From: Treponema sp.
GTDB taxonomy: Bacteria; Spirochaetota; Spirochaetia; Treponematales; Treponemataceae
Length of the DNA: 35,262 nt
NCBI GenBank assembly: GCA_016282835.1
Contig: JAEELR010000090.1
Span: 1 to 35,262 of the forward strand
Direction of reading: 5' to 3'
Shown: one piece after another, positions 13,983-22,587 of the stretch
How positions within the stretch are numbered: the first letter of the stretch is position 1
Layout of the letters: the number at the start of each line of letters is the position of its first letter
The notes under the pieces: model-generated
Told to the model about the DNA's origin: nothing
The model's database searches: none
Seen by the model: the letters and a program-made list of their open reading frames with translations, nothing else
Program-made: the position numbers and the translations under genes

Positions 13983-15779
13983 TTAAAGCTCCTTAAGTTC
14001 TTCAAGAGACTCATTCCCTGTATAACGAACGAGTTTATATGAATATCCCTGTTCTGCTAAGAATTTCTGCCTGTTAGTTCCAAACTCTTCTTCAGATGTA
14101 TTTCTTGTAATCAGCGTAAAGAATTTTGCATCAGTTTTTTTAGGGCGTAAAATTCTTCCAAGCCTTTGTGCTTCTTCCTGTCTGCTGCCAAAAGTTCCGC
14201 TTACCTGGATTGCCATGCTTGCATCAGGTAAATCAATGGCGAAATTTGCAACCTTGCTTACTACAAGAATTTTTATTTCATTCTTTCTAAAGTCACTGTA
14301 AATTTTATCGCGCTCAGCATTCGGTGTTTTTCCCGTAATTAAAGGCACCTTCAGAATCTGTGCAATGTTTTCCAGCTGAGAAATGTACTGTCCGATGATT
14401 AAAATTTTATCGTCAGGGTAGAGTGCAATCAGCTGCTCGACAATTTTCAGCTTTGCAGGATTTTCACTGGCGATTCTGTATTTTACTTTTGGAGAGGCAA
14501 CTGCATATTCAATTTCTTTTCCGCTTTCCAAATCAACTCTCACTTCGACACAATGTGCACTCGCTATCCACTTTTCCATCTCAAGTTCTTTCCACGGAAC
14601 ATCATATCTTTTAGGACCGACTAAACTGAATACATAGCCTTCGCAGCCGTCTTCGCGGACTAAAGTTGCAGTAAGCCCGACGCGGCGCACTGTCTGTAAT
14701 TCTGCAGCTACTCTGAACACAGGAGCAGGAAGCATATGAACTTCATCATAAATAATCAGTCCCCAGTTGTTTTTTCTGAAAAGTTCAAAGTGCGGATAAG
14801 GGCCGGTTTTATTTGCCCGCCAGGTTAAAATCTGGTAAGTCGCAACCGTAACATTTTTAATTACTTTTGACTCGCCGGTATATTCTGCAATTTGTGAAGC
14901 GTCTAAATCGGTTTTATCTAGAAGCTCATCAATCCACTGATGAACTGCACTTATATTTGTCGTAACGATTAGTGTGTTTGTTTTCAGCATTGCCATAATC
15001 TGCATGCCGACAATTGTTTTACCCGCACCACAGGGAAGCACTATTGTTCCAAAGCCAGTTCCGGGACCTTTATCTCCTACCAGGGCTTTTGCACTTTCAA
15101 TCTGGTAATCCCTGATTTCTAATTTTTTTCCGCTCGAAGTAGTTTCCCTCAGATTGATTTCTAGAGGAGTGCCGTCTCGCAAAGGAACATCATCTTTTAC
15201 AGGCCACGAAATTTTTAAGAGGTCCTGTTTAATTGTTCCCCTGTCCGTTAAAAGCAGGGCAAAGCAATATTTTTTTTCGTTTTCATTTAATTCGATTTTG
15301 CACTCGTAACGCTTTAAGCTTTCCTGGAAAAACTCTTCATTAAATTCGCAGGGAATCAAATTCTTTTTTAATGAAGGATTCACCGAAAGTTCTTTATGCA
15401 CGAAAGGAGATGAACAAACCAGGTACAAATACTCAACAGTTTCAGCTTCTTTAGTTTCTGATTTCATTAAAAAGCCCGGCACAATCCTGAGCTTGCCGAA
15501 TCTTTCTGCAGTTTCCTGTATCCACATTTCAACAGACTGAGGAACATCGTAGCGGGCATATTTGTGTAAAACTTCAATTGCATCTTTACTGGTAAAATTT
15601 GCACTGGCTGCATTCCATAACGAAAGGGCAGTGAGCTGATAAGTATGCAAATGTTCTGGAGAGCGCACAAGTTCTGCAAACGGAAGCAAAGAATTTCTGC
15701 ACTCATCTGCGAGCGGTGAATGAACATCTAAGAGTAAAGTTTTATCTGATTGAATGATTAAAGGATTTTCTAAATTCAT
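13983..15779 (-). CDS. XPB/ERCC3-family DNA helicase
   Basis: This 598-aa superfamily 2 helicase is related to eukaryotic XPB, a 3'-5' DNA translocase of nucleotide excision repair. Residues 1-210 form an N-terminal damage-recognition-like region. After IRDYQIES come Walker A LPCGAGKT (248-255), the DEVH box (345-348), TAT (370-372) followed at once by the XPB-type RED motif (VREDG, 374-378), then VSGTFGSRQEEAQRLGRILRPK spanning 527-547 with motif VI. All helicase motifs are intact. Orthologues are conserved in treponemes. The gene lies 2 bp after the MgtC-like gene and is coupled to the next gene. Confidence 0.92.
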   Translation of the reverse strand: MNLENPLIIQSDKTLLLDVHSPLADECRNSLLPFAELVRSPEHLHTYQLTALSLWNAASANFTSKDAIEVLHKYARYDVPQSVEMWIQETAERFGKLRIVPGFLMKSETKEAETVEYLYLVCSSPFVHKELSVNPSLKKNLIPCEFNEEFFQESLKRYECKIELNENEKKYCFALLLTDRGTIKQDLLKISWPVKDDVPLRDGTPLEINLRETTSSGKKLEIRDYQIESAKALVGDKGPGTGFGTIVLPCGAGKTIVGMQIMAMLKTNTLIVTTNISAVHQWIDELLDKTDLDASQIAEYTGESKVIKNVTVATYQILTWRANKTGPYPHFELFRKNNWGLIIYDEVHMLPAPVFRVAAELQTVRRVGLTATLVREDGCEGYVFSLVGPKRYDVPWKELEMEKWIASAHCVEVRVDLESGKEIEYAVASPKVKYRIASENPAKLKIVEQLIALYPDDKILIIGQYISQLENIAQILKVPLITGKTPNAERDKIYSDFRKNEIKILVVSKVANFAIDLPDASMAIQVSGTFGSRQEEAQRLGRILRPKKTDAKFFTLITRNTSEEEFGTNRQKFLAEQGYSYKLVRYTGNESLEELKEL

Positions 15780-15781
15780 TT

Positions 15782-16462
15782 TTAGTTAGTTACAGAAAAT
15801 TCTCCCAGAGTTCCAAGGCTTTTAATTTCTTTCATCAATTCTATGAAATCAACTTCTTTTGGAGTTTTTACTGAATAATGAAGAATGAGCTGCTTTGTTG
15901 CAATCACTTTTGAAATGTTTAAATCAACTACAACAAGTCCATTTTTTTCCATAACACTTTTTATTTCTTTCAAATCTATGTCTTCATTGTCAAAGCAAAG
16001 ATGAAGCATTTTGTTTGTGTTCAAAGGGAATAACTTTGATTCGAGTTTTTCCAGAACTATTAAAAGGATTTCTGCAATAACTAAAATCATTCCTGCCTGA
16101 AGATATAAGCCGCAGCCAATTGCAAGACCAATAGCTGAAACAGTCCAGATTATTGCTGAAGAAGTGAGGCCTTTTATGTTAAGCCCCTGTTTCATTATAA
16201 CTCCACCACCAATAAATCCTATACCGCTTACAACGCCTGCAACAATTCGTGTAGGGTCGCCGACAACAGGAATATTTGAAAGGCTTGGAGAGGCCATGTA
16301 AAAAGAAACGATTGAAAGTAAAGTGGAAGAAACGCAGATTAGAATTAAAGTTCTCATGCCCATAACATGATTGTGAACTTTTCTTTCGAGTCCAAAAACT
16401 GCACCAAACAAAATACTGATTAATATTTTGATTATGCTTTCAATTAAAAAACTTCTGTCCAT
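15782..16462 (-). CDS. MgtC/SapB-family membrane protein
   Basis: This 226-aa protein has an N-terminal membrane part of about five segments (residues 5-140) and a cytosolic C-terminal ACT-like part (150-226). Family signatures are LFGAVFGLERKVHNHVMGMR, the conserved RIVAGVVSGIGFIGGGVIM and GLTSSAIIWTVSAIGLAIG. MgtC proteins act on magnesium homeostasis or ATP synthase regulation in other bacteria; the role here is unknown. AGAGG lies upstream of the ATG, 38 bp after the previous stop. It is the second gene of the unit leading to XPB. Confidence 0.9.
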   Translation of the reverse strand: MDRSFLIESIIKILISILFGAVFGLERKVHNHVMGMRTLILICVSSTLLSIVSFYMASPSLSNIPVVGDPTRIVAGVVSGIGFIGGGVIMKQGLNIKGLTSSAIIWTVSAIGLAIGCGLYLQAGMILVIAEILLIVLEKLESKLFPLNTNKMLHLCFDNEDIDLKEIKSVMEKNGLVVVDLNISKVIATKQLILHYSVKTPKEVDFIELMKEIKSLGTLGEFSVTN

Positions 16463-16500
16463 CTTTTACCTCTTGCTTTCAACTTATAAATCACAGCTTC

Positions 16501-17316
16501 CTAGAAATGAAAAATGTGAAACTTTGAACCGCCGGCTTTTGCACCTGGCTTTATCCATTGAACATTCTTTTTAGCATTTGATTTTTTTGAAGGAGCTTCA
16601 TTCAAACTATCAAGATAAGAACAAAGCCAGTTACTAAGCTCTAAATCTTTTGTCCACGAATCATCATAAAAATCTGTCTTAACTAAAATTATATTTACAA
16701 AACTCTGTTCACTGTACAGGGCTGCAATATTTTCTGCAAAAGAAATAAACGCATTGCTTGCAGAAGAAATTAATGGAGAGGCAATTGATTTTGAACCGTT
16801 TCGTAATGCCGGCATTTTTTGTGCAGCACTAATAGAAGGAATTGATTTTAAAAAGAATACAAGATTTTTTATTTGCCCGTCATTTTTCTTTTCAAAGCGT
16901 TCCAGCAGTTCCAGTGCTAAAGTCTGATAGCTGGTAATCATTTCATCTGCTGAACGGGAAACTTCGTGAACATCCATTTTATCTGAATGCACTGCATACC
17001 ATTCTTCATCGAAATACAAAACAGCTTCGTCTATATCGCCTAAAGTATTTTCTGTCTGTAAAACTAAAGAGCGGGTAGAAAGAGAACTTGTCCTGTTCCA
17101 CTCAAAAGTACAGGAGCCGCTTTGGGCTTCTATGTTTTTTTCTTCTTCATAACTCTGCATAAAAGCTTTTCGTTCTGCCACAGTTTTTTTTGCACCGGAA
17201 ACATCGCTTTCAGCTTCGCAGGCGCAGGAAACTTTACGGTTTGAAGATAAAAAACTTTTTATAAAATCAGAGCAATCCGGACTATCTTTGCCGGCAAAAA
17301 GCATAACTTTTTCCAT
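16501..17316 (-). CDS. Hypothetical protein, degenerate short-chain-dehydrogenase-like fold
   Basis: This 271-aa cytosolic protein is not clearly recognised. The N-terminus KVMLFAGKDSPDCSDFIKSFL resembles the first strand and cofactor loop of an SDR Rossmann fold. DIDEAVLYFD, the segment NLVFFLKSIPS followed by SASNAFISFAENIAALY, and VNIILVKTDF lie where SDR strands 4, 5, helix 5 and strand 6 would be. The glycine-rich loop is not canonical, and the catalytic Tyr-x-x-x-Lys is absent, so enzyme activity is doubtful. The tail (235-271) is Lys/Ser-rich and probably disordered. First gene of the unit with MgtC and XPB; start chosen at the only ATG following a good promoter. Confidence 0.55.
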   Translation of the reverse strand: MEKVMLFAGKDSPDCSDFIKSFLSSNRKVSCACEAESDVSGAKKTVAERKAFMQSYEEEKNIEAQSGSCTFEWNRTSSLSTRSLVLQTENTLGDIDEAVLYFDEEWYAVHSDKMDVHEVSRSADEMITSYQTLALELLERFEKKNDGQIKNLVFFLKSIPSISAAQKMPALRNGSKSIASPLISSASNAFISFAENIAALYSEQSFVNIILVKTDFYDDSWTKDLELSNWLCSYLDSLNEAPSKKSNAKKNVQWIKPGAKAGGSKFHIFHF

Positions 17317-17324
17317 AACAAATC

Positions 17325-17353
17325 ATTTTACCATAAATTTATTACTTTGCCAA
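17325..17353 (-). promoter_or_regulatory. Promoter of the SDR-like/MgtC/XPB unit (leaderless type)
   Basis: On the minus strand: -35 TTGGCA (17348-17353), a 17-bp spacer, and the extended -10 TGGTAAAAT whose hexamer is 17325-17330. It lies 8 nt before the ATG at 17316. No Shine-Dalgarno is present. Confidence 0.7.
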
Positions 17354-17361
17354 AGCAAAAG

Positions 17362-17391
17362 TTGAGTTAGTTTTAGTGTTTATGATAAAAT
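17362..17391 (+). promoter_or_regulatory. Promoter of the oligopeptide-binding lipoprotein gene (leaderless type)
   Basis: TTGAGT (17362-17367), an 18-bp spacer and the extended -10 TGATAAAAT with hexamer 17386-17391. Only 6 nt separate it from the ATG at 17398, so the expected transcription start is the A of the ATG. It is back-to-back with the minus-strand promoter, and the two -35 boxes are 8 bp apart. Confidence 0.7.
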
Positions 17392-17397
17392 GAACGC

Positions 17398-19362
17398 ATG
17401 AAAAATTTTAAGAGTTTAGTTTTATTGTGTACACTTTTTGTACCCGGAATTTTAATTGGCTGTGGTAAACAGAATACAGAATCTAGTGAAAAAAAATATA
17501 CCTATAATATAAGTGAAACTTCACCGCAGACTTTTTCTCCAACAGATTACCAGATGTCCAGCGAAGGAACTATTATCGGGCTTACAGGTTTCGGGCTTTA
17601 CGATTTTGTAATGAATAAAGAAAAAAACGGTTACGAAATAATTTGTGAAATGGCAGAGAAATTCCCTGAAGATGTTACTGAAAAATACAGGGGAAAATAT
17701 GGAGTGCCTGAAAATGCTATAGAGTGCTGGGCCTGGAAATTCGAACTCAACAAAAATGCTGTCTGGGAAGACGGAACTCCAATCAATTCTTCAACCTGGG
17801 AATATTCTATACAGCAGTTCTTAAATCCTGCGATGAAGAATTACCGCGCATCATCTTTTTATCAGGATACACTTTCACTTGCAAACGGCGAAGACTATTA
17901 TGAAGGAAAATGTGACTGGGAAAAAGTTGGCTTTGTAAAAGATGATGATTACGCCTTCACTTTAATTTTAACGAAACCGGTTTCAAAATTTTTTATTGAG
18001 TACAACTGTTCTTCACCAATTCTTGTAAAGAGTGATTTATACGAAGCAAATAAAAAGCAGACCGGCGACATTGTAAAATCTGCATACGGAACAAGTAAAG
18101 AAACTTTTGCTTCTTATGGTCCGTATAAAATCAAAACATTTCAGAATGACAAAGAAATGCTTCTGGAAAAAAATCCTCTGTGGTACGGCTGGACTGACGG
18201 GCTGCATGAAAATCAGTACCAGACAACCGACATAAACATCCAGTTCATTACAGAACATTCAACATTAATTTCATTATTTATGCAGGGAAAACTGGATGCA
18301 GTTGGACTTGATTCAAACGATTTAAAACTTTACGGCAATTCAGAATTCAGATTAACAACGCCACAGTCATATACCTGGAAATTAACTTTTAATACTGATA
18401 AAGCTTCGTTAAAAAAAGGAAATGAAGCAAATGTAAATCACGTACTTTTGGCATATAAAGATTTTAGAGAAGCAATTTCATTTTCTGTTGACCGCCAGAG
18501 ACTTGTTACTTCTATAAGCCCTGCGAGTGAACCAGGTTTTGGCCTTATAAATAATTTGTATTTTAGTGATCCTGAAAAAGGAGAAATCTACAGGGACTGC
18601 GATTATGCAAAACAGGCTTTGTGCGAAGTTTATGAAGCCTCTTCTGTAGAAAACATTACAGGCTATAACAAAGAAAAAGCAAAGGACTTGGTTTTAAAAG
18701 CTTACAATGAAGCCCTTGCGTGCGGCGATGTTTTACCAGGTGATAAACTGCAGATTGATATTCACACTTACAGTGCCACAGGAAGTATTGTTCAGTGTAT
18801 AGCGCTGCTTCAGGATTCAATGAATGAAATTATAAAAGATACAGCTATGGAAGGCAGAATTTATTTTAACCAGGTAACTGATGAAGATTATTACAGCAAC
18901 TTAAAGAACGGAAAAGTTGACTGTGCACTTACTTCATGGGGTGGCGGAAGCTTTGACCCTTATGGACTTTTGTGGTGTTACTGTGAGCCGGATATTATAA
19001 ATGAATATGGTTTTGAACCAAAGAAAGAAAAAGTAACAATCGAACTTGATTCAAAACTTATTACAAAAACCTTTTATGACTGGTATGTTGCATTGTGTAA
19101 CGGTGAATATGTTATTTCTTCTTATGATACAAAGAATAAAATTCTAGCCCGCGTTGAATGTGAGCTTTTGAAAAAGTTTACAATGGTTCCTTTGTGGTAT
19201 GCAAATTCTTCATCGCTATACAGCCAGAAAATTCAAAATGGAAGCGATACTTATATAAACAATGTTGTTCAGTATGGCGGCCTCAGATTTATGACTTATT
19301 TGATGACCGACTCCGAATGGGCTTCTTACTGTAAGAAAAACAAAAATAACTTAAAGTATTAG
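17398..19362 (+). CDS. Oligopeptide-type ABC transporter substrate-binding lipoprotein
   Basis: This 654-aa predicted lipoprotein has signal MKNFKSLVLLCTLFVPGIL and lipobox LIGC (Cys22). It fits the SBP_bac_5 (OppA/DppA) family: CWAWKFELNKNAVWEDGTPI, FASYGPYKIKTF, EKNPLWYG, FREAISFSVDRQRLVTSI and the late VDCALTSWGGGSFDPYG. The family binds peptides, nickel or sugars outside the cell for import. No permease or ATPase gene is adjacent, so it is an orphan that would share a transporter encoded elsewhere. It is longer than a typical OppA (about 540 aa). Its own promoter lacks a leader. Confidence 0.9.
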   Translation: MKNFKSLVLLCTLFVPGILIGCGKQNTESSEKKYTYNISETSPQTFSPTDYQMSSEGTIIGLTGFGLYDFVMNKEKNGYEIICEMAEKFPEDVTEKYRGKYGVPENAIECWAWKFELNKNAVWEDGTPINSSTWEYSIQQFLNPAMKNYRASSFYQDTLSLANGEDYYEGKCDWEKVGFVKDDDYAFTLILTKPVSKFFIEYNCSSPILVKSDLYEANKKQTGDIVKSAYGTSKETFASYGPYKIKTFQNDKEMLLEKNPLWYGWTDGLHENQYQTTDINIQFITEHSTLISLFMQGKLDAVGLDSNDLKLYGNSEFRLTTPQSYTWKLTFNTDKASLKKGNEANVNHVLLAYKDFREAISFSVDRQRLVTSISPASEPGFGLINNLYFSDPEKGEIYRDCDYAKQALCEVYEASSVENITGYNKEKAKDLVLKAYNEALACGDVLPGDKLQIDIHTYSATGSIVQCIALLQDSMNEIIKDTAMEGRIYFNQVTDEDYYSNLKNGKVDCALTSWGGGSFDPYGLLWCYCEPDIINEYGFEPKKEKVTIELDSKLITKTFYDWYVALCNGEYVISSYDTKNKILARVECELLKKFTMVPLWYANSSSLYSQKIQNGSDTYINNVVQYGGLRFMTYLMTDSEWASYCKKNKNNLKY

Positions 19363-19380
19363 ATATTTGTCCGTGCAGAG

Positions 19381-19420
19381 ATGCTGAAGCAAGTTCGAAA
19401 TAACGAGCTGTAAATTCAGC
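19381..19420. repeat. CTGAA...TTCAG hairpin, possible terminator between convergent genes
   Basis: GCTGAA and TTCAGC enclose an inner stem, GTTCGAAATAACGAGC. It is the same element as 7787-7832. It lies between the converging lipoprotein and peptidase genes, with no T-run. It may stop transcription, but this is not shown. Confidence 0.6.
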
Positions 19421-19432
19421 GTAATGGTTATT

Positions 19433-20461
19433 CTAATTCCAGAGGTTTGCGGGATTCACTGAGCGTCCGTTTTTGTAAACAGTGAAATGCAGGTGAGGTC
19501 CCGTACTCATTCCAGTGCTTCCGACCTTACCGATTCTTGTGTTTGTATAAACGAAATTTCCTTTAGAAACACAGGCACTTTCCATCATGTGACCGTACAA
19601 AGTTTTATATCCCGAGTGGTGCGAAATGATTACATAGTTTCCGTACACATCATTATATCCTTTCTGTACAACGACGCCATTCATTGCAGGATAAATAGCA
19701 GTACCTTTTGCAACTGCCATATCAATTCCGCCGTGGAAGGTTCTTTTAGAAGAATCGAAAGGACTTGTACGCCAGCCGAATCTTGAAGAAATGTAGTAGT
19801 GTGAATGCAATGGCTTTTTAAACAAGTCTCCGTTAATCTCCTGCTTTGTAACCCAGTCAAGCTTTGCATTTGGAACGAAAATAATATTTCCTGCATCCAG
19901 CTCTGTGTTGATTTCCATATTGTTTGTTAAGGCACATTCTTTGGCATCAACCTTGTATTTTTCTGCAATTGTTTCTGGAGTTTCCTTGTTGGTTTTTACT
20001 GTATATAAAATTCCTGGCATTGAAGGAATTTTTAAATACTGGCCAATTTGAATCAATCGTGACTGACGGATATTATTTATACTGATGATTGAATCTTCTG
20101 TTACATTGAAGCGCTCTGCAATAAGGCCAATCATATCACCCTTTTTTACGCGGTACGAAAAATATGTTACATTCTGTGTTATGTCTTGTGCTGTATCTTC
20201 TGTCTTTTCTTCAAGGGCGATTTCTTCTTCTGCCTGTGCCTGCGATTGTGCAATGTCATTGGCAAGCTGAATCTGAGAAGGAGATTCGTATCCACCTTTA
20301 CCTTTAGTGTTATTTATAAAAATCGTACATACTAGCATTACTAATATTGCTGTAATTCCAAAGAGAAATGCCAGGGTGTAAATAAGTGTCTGCTTTAGTA
20401 CTGCATTTTGTCTTGTTATTTTTGTAAACATATTTGTATTTTCGTTTTTAATTCTTTTCAT
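19433..20461 (-). CDS. LysM-containing M23 (LytM-type) peptidoglycan endopeptidase
   Basis: This 342-aa protein has one N-terminal membrane anchor (about 25-50). Two LysM-like segments follow (103-147 and 152-197; YRVKKGDMIGLIAERFNV, YLKIP, IIFVP), then a C-terminal M23 domain. The zinc and catalytic residues are present: H243 and D247 (FHGGIDMA), H291 (YGHM), H323 and H325 (GPHLHF). It should cut peptidoglycan cross-bridges in the periplasm, or activate other hydrolases if sequestered. The start overlaps the rlmE stop (ATGA), so it is co-translated with rlmE, an unusual pairing with no obvious shared pathway. Confidence 0.92.
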   Translation of the reverse strand: MKRIKNENTNMFTKITRQNAVLKQTLIYTLAFLFGITAILVMLVCTIFINNTKGKGGYESPSQIQLANDIAQSQAQAEEEIALEEKTEDTAQDITQNVTYFSYRVKKGDMIGLIAERFNVTEDSIISINNIRQSRLIQIGQYLKIPSMPGILYTVKTNKETPETIAEKYKVDAKECALTNNMEINTELDAGNIIFVPNAKLDWVTKQEINGDLFKKPLHSHYYISSRFGWRTSPFDSSKRTFHGGIDMAVAKGTAIYPAMNGVVVQKGYNDVYGNYVIISHHSGYKTLYGHMMESACVSKGNFVYTNTRIGKVGSTGMSTGPHLHFTVYKNGRSVNPANLWN

Positions 20462-21060
20462 TTTTTGCCCAATCCAATTAAATAAGTTTCAAAAGATTCT
20501 GTTCTGCACGCCTGCGGTTTAAATCCTTTTGCATTAGAAAAGATTTCTTTCATCTTCATCAATTCTTTCTGCTGATCACCATTCTGGAAAATCTTTACGC
20601 AAAAATTTCCGCCAGTTCTTAACTGTTCCTGTGCATACCAGATAGCCATTTCAACTAAAGCTCTTGAACGGGCTGTATCAATTGCACGGTTTCCAGTTGT
20701 TAAAGGTGCCGCATCACAAACTACTAAATCGTATGGGCCTTGTTCTGTAATTTTATTGCGAATTTCTTCACTTAGTAAATCCCCTTGAAAGAAAATCAGG
20801 TTATCGCCTTTTACATCTTTCGACAAAGGATTTAAATCGACAGAGACAACTTTTCCATTTTGACCTAAATTTCTTAAAAGCCAGCATGTCCAGCTTCCAG
20901 GAGCAGCTCCTAAATCAAGGACAGTGGAACTTTTTTTGAGCATTCCAAATTTTTTGTCAATTTCTTCAAGCTTATAGACACTTCGGGCAGGATACCCTTC
21001 TTTAAATGCTTTCTGAGACCAAAAATCCGGTTTACTGTAAGAGTTAGTTTTCGACGGCAT
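20458..21060 (-). CDS. rlmE: 23S rRNA 2'-O-methyltransferase RlmE (FtsJ/RrmJ family)
   Basis: This 200-aa SAM-dependent methyltransferase is expected to methylate the 2'-O of a uridine in the 23S rRNA A-loop. The N-terminal pattern is YPARSVYKLEEI, with VLDLGAAPGSW as the SAM loop. The K-D-K-E catalytic set fits K30, D116 (CDAAP), K156 (VKIFQ) and E191 (SFETY). The length is normal for the family. No Shine-Dalgarno is seen. A GATACT box ends 6 nt before the ATG but has no clear -35, so a leaderless start is possible but weak. Confidence 0.92.
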   Translation of the reverse strand: MPSKTNSYSKPDFWSQKAFKEGYPARSVYKLEEIDKKFGMLKKSSTVLDLGAAPGSWTCWLLRNLGQNGKVVSVDLNPLSKDVKGDNLIFFQGDLLSEEIRNKITEQGPYDLVVCDAAPLTTGNRAIDTARSRALVEMAIWYAQEQLRTGGNFCVKIFQNGDQQKELMKMKEIFSNAKGFKPQACRTESFETYLIGLGKK

Positions 21061-21119
21061 ACTTACAGTATCGGAAAAAAATTCTTTTAAATTAGTTTTT
21101 TTTGCAATAGTGAGGAATT

Positions 21120-21569
21120 CTATTTATCAAGCTTAGCGCCAACTTTTTTTATAAAGACATCCATGTTGTTTATAACGAAGAAGGTGCAGTATAAAACTAT
21201 AACTCCTGCAAAGCACAGGCTTACATTTAAATTGATTATAGAAGGAATGCATTTTGAAAAGATTACATAGATTAAAATGCACGCAATGAAGGTTAAGCCG
21301 GTAAAAATCCACTGGGCAAAAGGAATGCGGTTTGTCTTTGGCTTGTATTTAGGGTTAACGCTTTGAACTGCTTTAGTGATAGAATCTGAAGTAAGTGGAG
21401 AGGAAATGTTTAAAGGCTCGGTTGCAATTTTTTCTGCTTTAGTCAGGGATTTTATGACATGCCTGCATTCAGCGCACGAAAGGATATGCAATGCTGTTTT
21501 GAATGGAACTCTTTCTCCTTTCTCGAGTGAAAGATATTCGTCTAAATATTTTTGACATTTTTCATTCAT
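21120..21569 (-). CDS. Putative zinc-finger anti-sigma factor
   Basis: This 149-aa protein has an N-terminal cytosolic domain with C5, H28, C32 and C35 in the ZAS pattern (H-x3-C-x2-C: HILSCAEC). A basic linker and two membrane segments (about 84-105 and 112-133) follow. It lies directly after an ECF-type sigma gene with AGGAG upstream, the classic arrangement for a membrane-bound regulator that holds its sigma factor inactive. It has no large periplasmic sensor domain, so the signal is unclear. Last gene of the FliL-like/sigma unit. Confidence 0.75.
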   Translation of the reverse strand: MNEKCQKYLDEYLSLEKGERVPFKTALHILSCAECRHVIKSLTKAEKIATEPLNISSPLTSDSITKAVQSVNPKYKPKTNRIPFAQWIFTGLTFIACILIYVIFSKCIPSIINLNVSLCFAGVIVLYCTFFVINNMDVFIKKVGAKLDK

Positions 21570-21603
21570 ATATTTTTTCTCCTGTTAATTGCTTCTTCAT
21601 TTT

Positions 21604-22182
21604 TTAGTACTTAAACTCTGCTAGTTTTTGCGCAAGAATTTTTTTCGCCCTGAATATATGGGATTTGATTGTGTTCAGTGGAAATCCCGTAACGACTGTA
21701 ATTTCTTCAAGTGACAAATCGTAGAAAAAGTATAAGTCGAGGCAGATGCTGTAATTTTCCGGTAATTCCTTTACTGCTTCCTGAACTGCCTGTCTTGTAA
21801 AATTTAAGAGATTGTACTGTTCCGGGGTTTTGTCTTCTGAAAGTAATAAATTTTCATCTGCTATAGTTTCGTATTCTTTCTTGCGGGTTTTTGTATTTAT
21901 TGCTGTTGTGTAGGCAATCCGTAAAACCCAGGTGGAAAACTTACAATCTCCACGAAATGACTTTAAGCTGGTAAAAACTTTGATGTAAACTTCCTGCTCA
22001 AAATCTTCTGTGTCAGTGTGATTATGAAAAAAACTCATACCTAATGCATGAACTTTTTCTTTACAATAAGAAATAAGTTTAGCAAAAGATTTAGAATTTC
22101 CTGCCAAACTTTCCCTTATAAGAATTTTATCGCGAGCTTCTGTAAAAACTGTCTGTATTGTCTTTCGCGAATTTGAGCCCAT
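21604..22182 (-). CDS. ECF-type RNA polymerase sigma factor
   Basis: This 192-aa sigma-70-family protein has region 2 at about 33-95 (TDTEDFEQEVYIKVFTSL, FSTWVLRIAYTTAIN) and region 4 at about 135-185 (LPENYSICLDLYFFYDLSLE, GFPLNTIKSHIFRAKKIL). Region 3 is absent, as in extracytoplasmic-function factors. It directs a stress or envelope regulon that cannot be identified here. There is no Shine-Dalgarno; the start lies 6 bp after the stop of the small membrane protein, so translation is probably coupled. The anti-sigma candidate follows 34 bp downstream. Confidence 0.9.
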   Translation of the reverse strand: MGSNSRKTIQTVFTEARDKILIRESLAGNSKSFAKLISYCKEKVHALGMSFFHNHTDTEDFEQEVYIKVFTSLKSFRGDCKFSTWVLRIAYTTAINTKTRKKEYETIADENLLLSEDKTPEQYNLLNFTRQAVQEAVKELPENYSICLDLYFFYDLSLEEITVVTGFPLNTIKSHIFRAKKILAQKLAEFKY

Positions 22183-22188
22183 AAAAAG

Positions 22189-22527
22189 CTATTTTTTAAA
22201 ATCCGGATTAATTTTGTAGAAAATTATGCATGCAATTCCAATAGCTAATGGAATAAGACCTCCAAGTAAGGTGTATGAAAGTCCCTGTAATAATGCAAAC
22301 ATAACTGTTAAAACCAGACCAACAGCAATTAAACACATTCCAATAAAAAGGGAAGATGCCTTTAAATTGTATTCTCTTGGTGTTGATTGTCCCTGCCTGA
22401 TTTTTAAGCTGTTTTCCCTATGATGCCAGAGTAAGGCAAAGAAAATAACTGTGCCTGCAAAAACAATACCTACAATTGGTATTAAAGAAATTAAAACCTG
22501 TGCTGCTGCAGAAAAGTGTGTTTCCAT
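22189..22527 (-). CDS. Small membrane protein of the sigma-factor unit
   Basis: This 112-aa protein has about three membrane segments (residues 10-32, 58-78 and 80-102) and a basic loop (HHRENSLKIRQGQ). The start at 22527 is supported by GAGGT 8 nt upstream; a GTG at 22554 is also in frame but has no ribosome-binding site. I do not recognise a family. The spacing (6 bp before the sigma gene) suggests it works with, or is controlled together with, the sigma/anti-sigma pair. Confidence 0.7.
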   Translation of the reverse strand: METHFSAAAQVLISLIPIVGIVFAGTVIFFALLWHHRENSLKIRQGQSTPREYNLKASSLFIGMCLIAVGLVLTVMFALLQGLSYTLLGGLIPLAIGIACIIFYKINPDFKK

Positions 22528-22587
22528 TTTTTGTACCTCATATTTTTTAGACACTAACTATAGAAAAAAGTTGCAGATTTAATCTGT

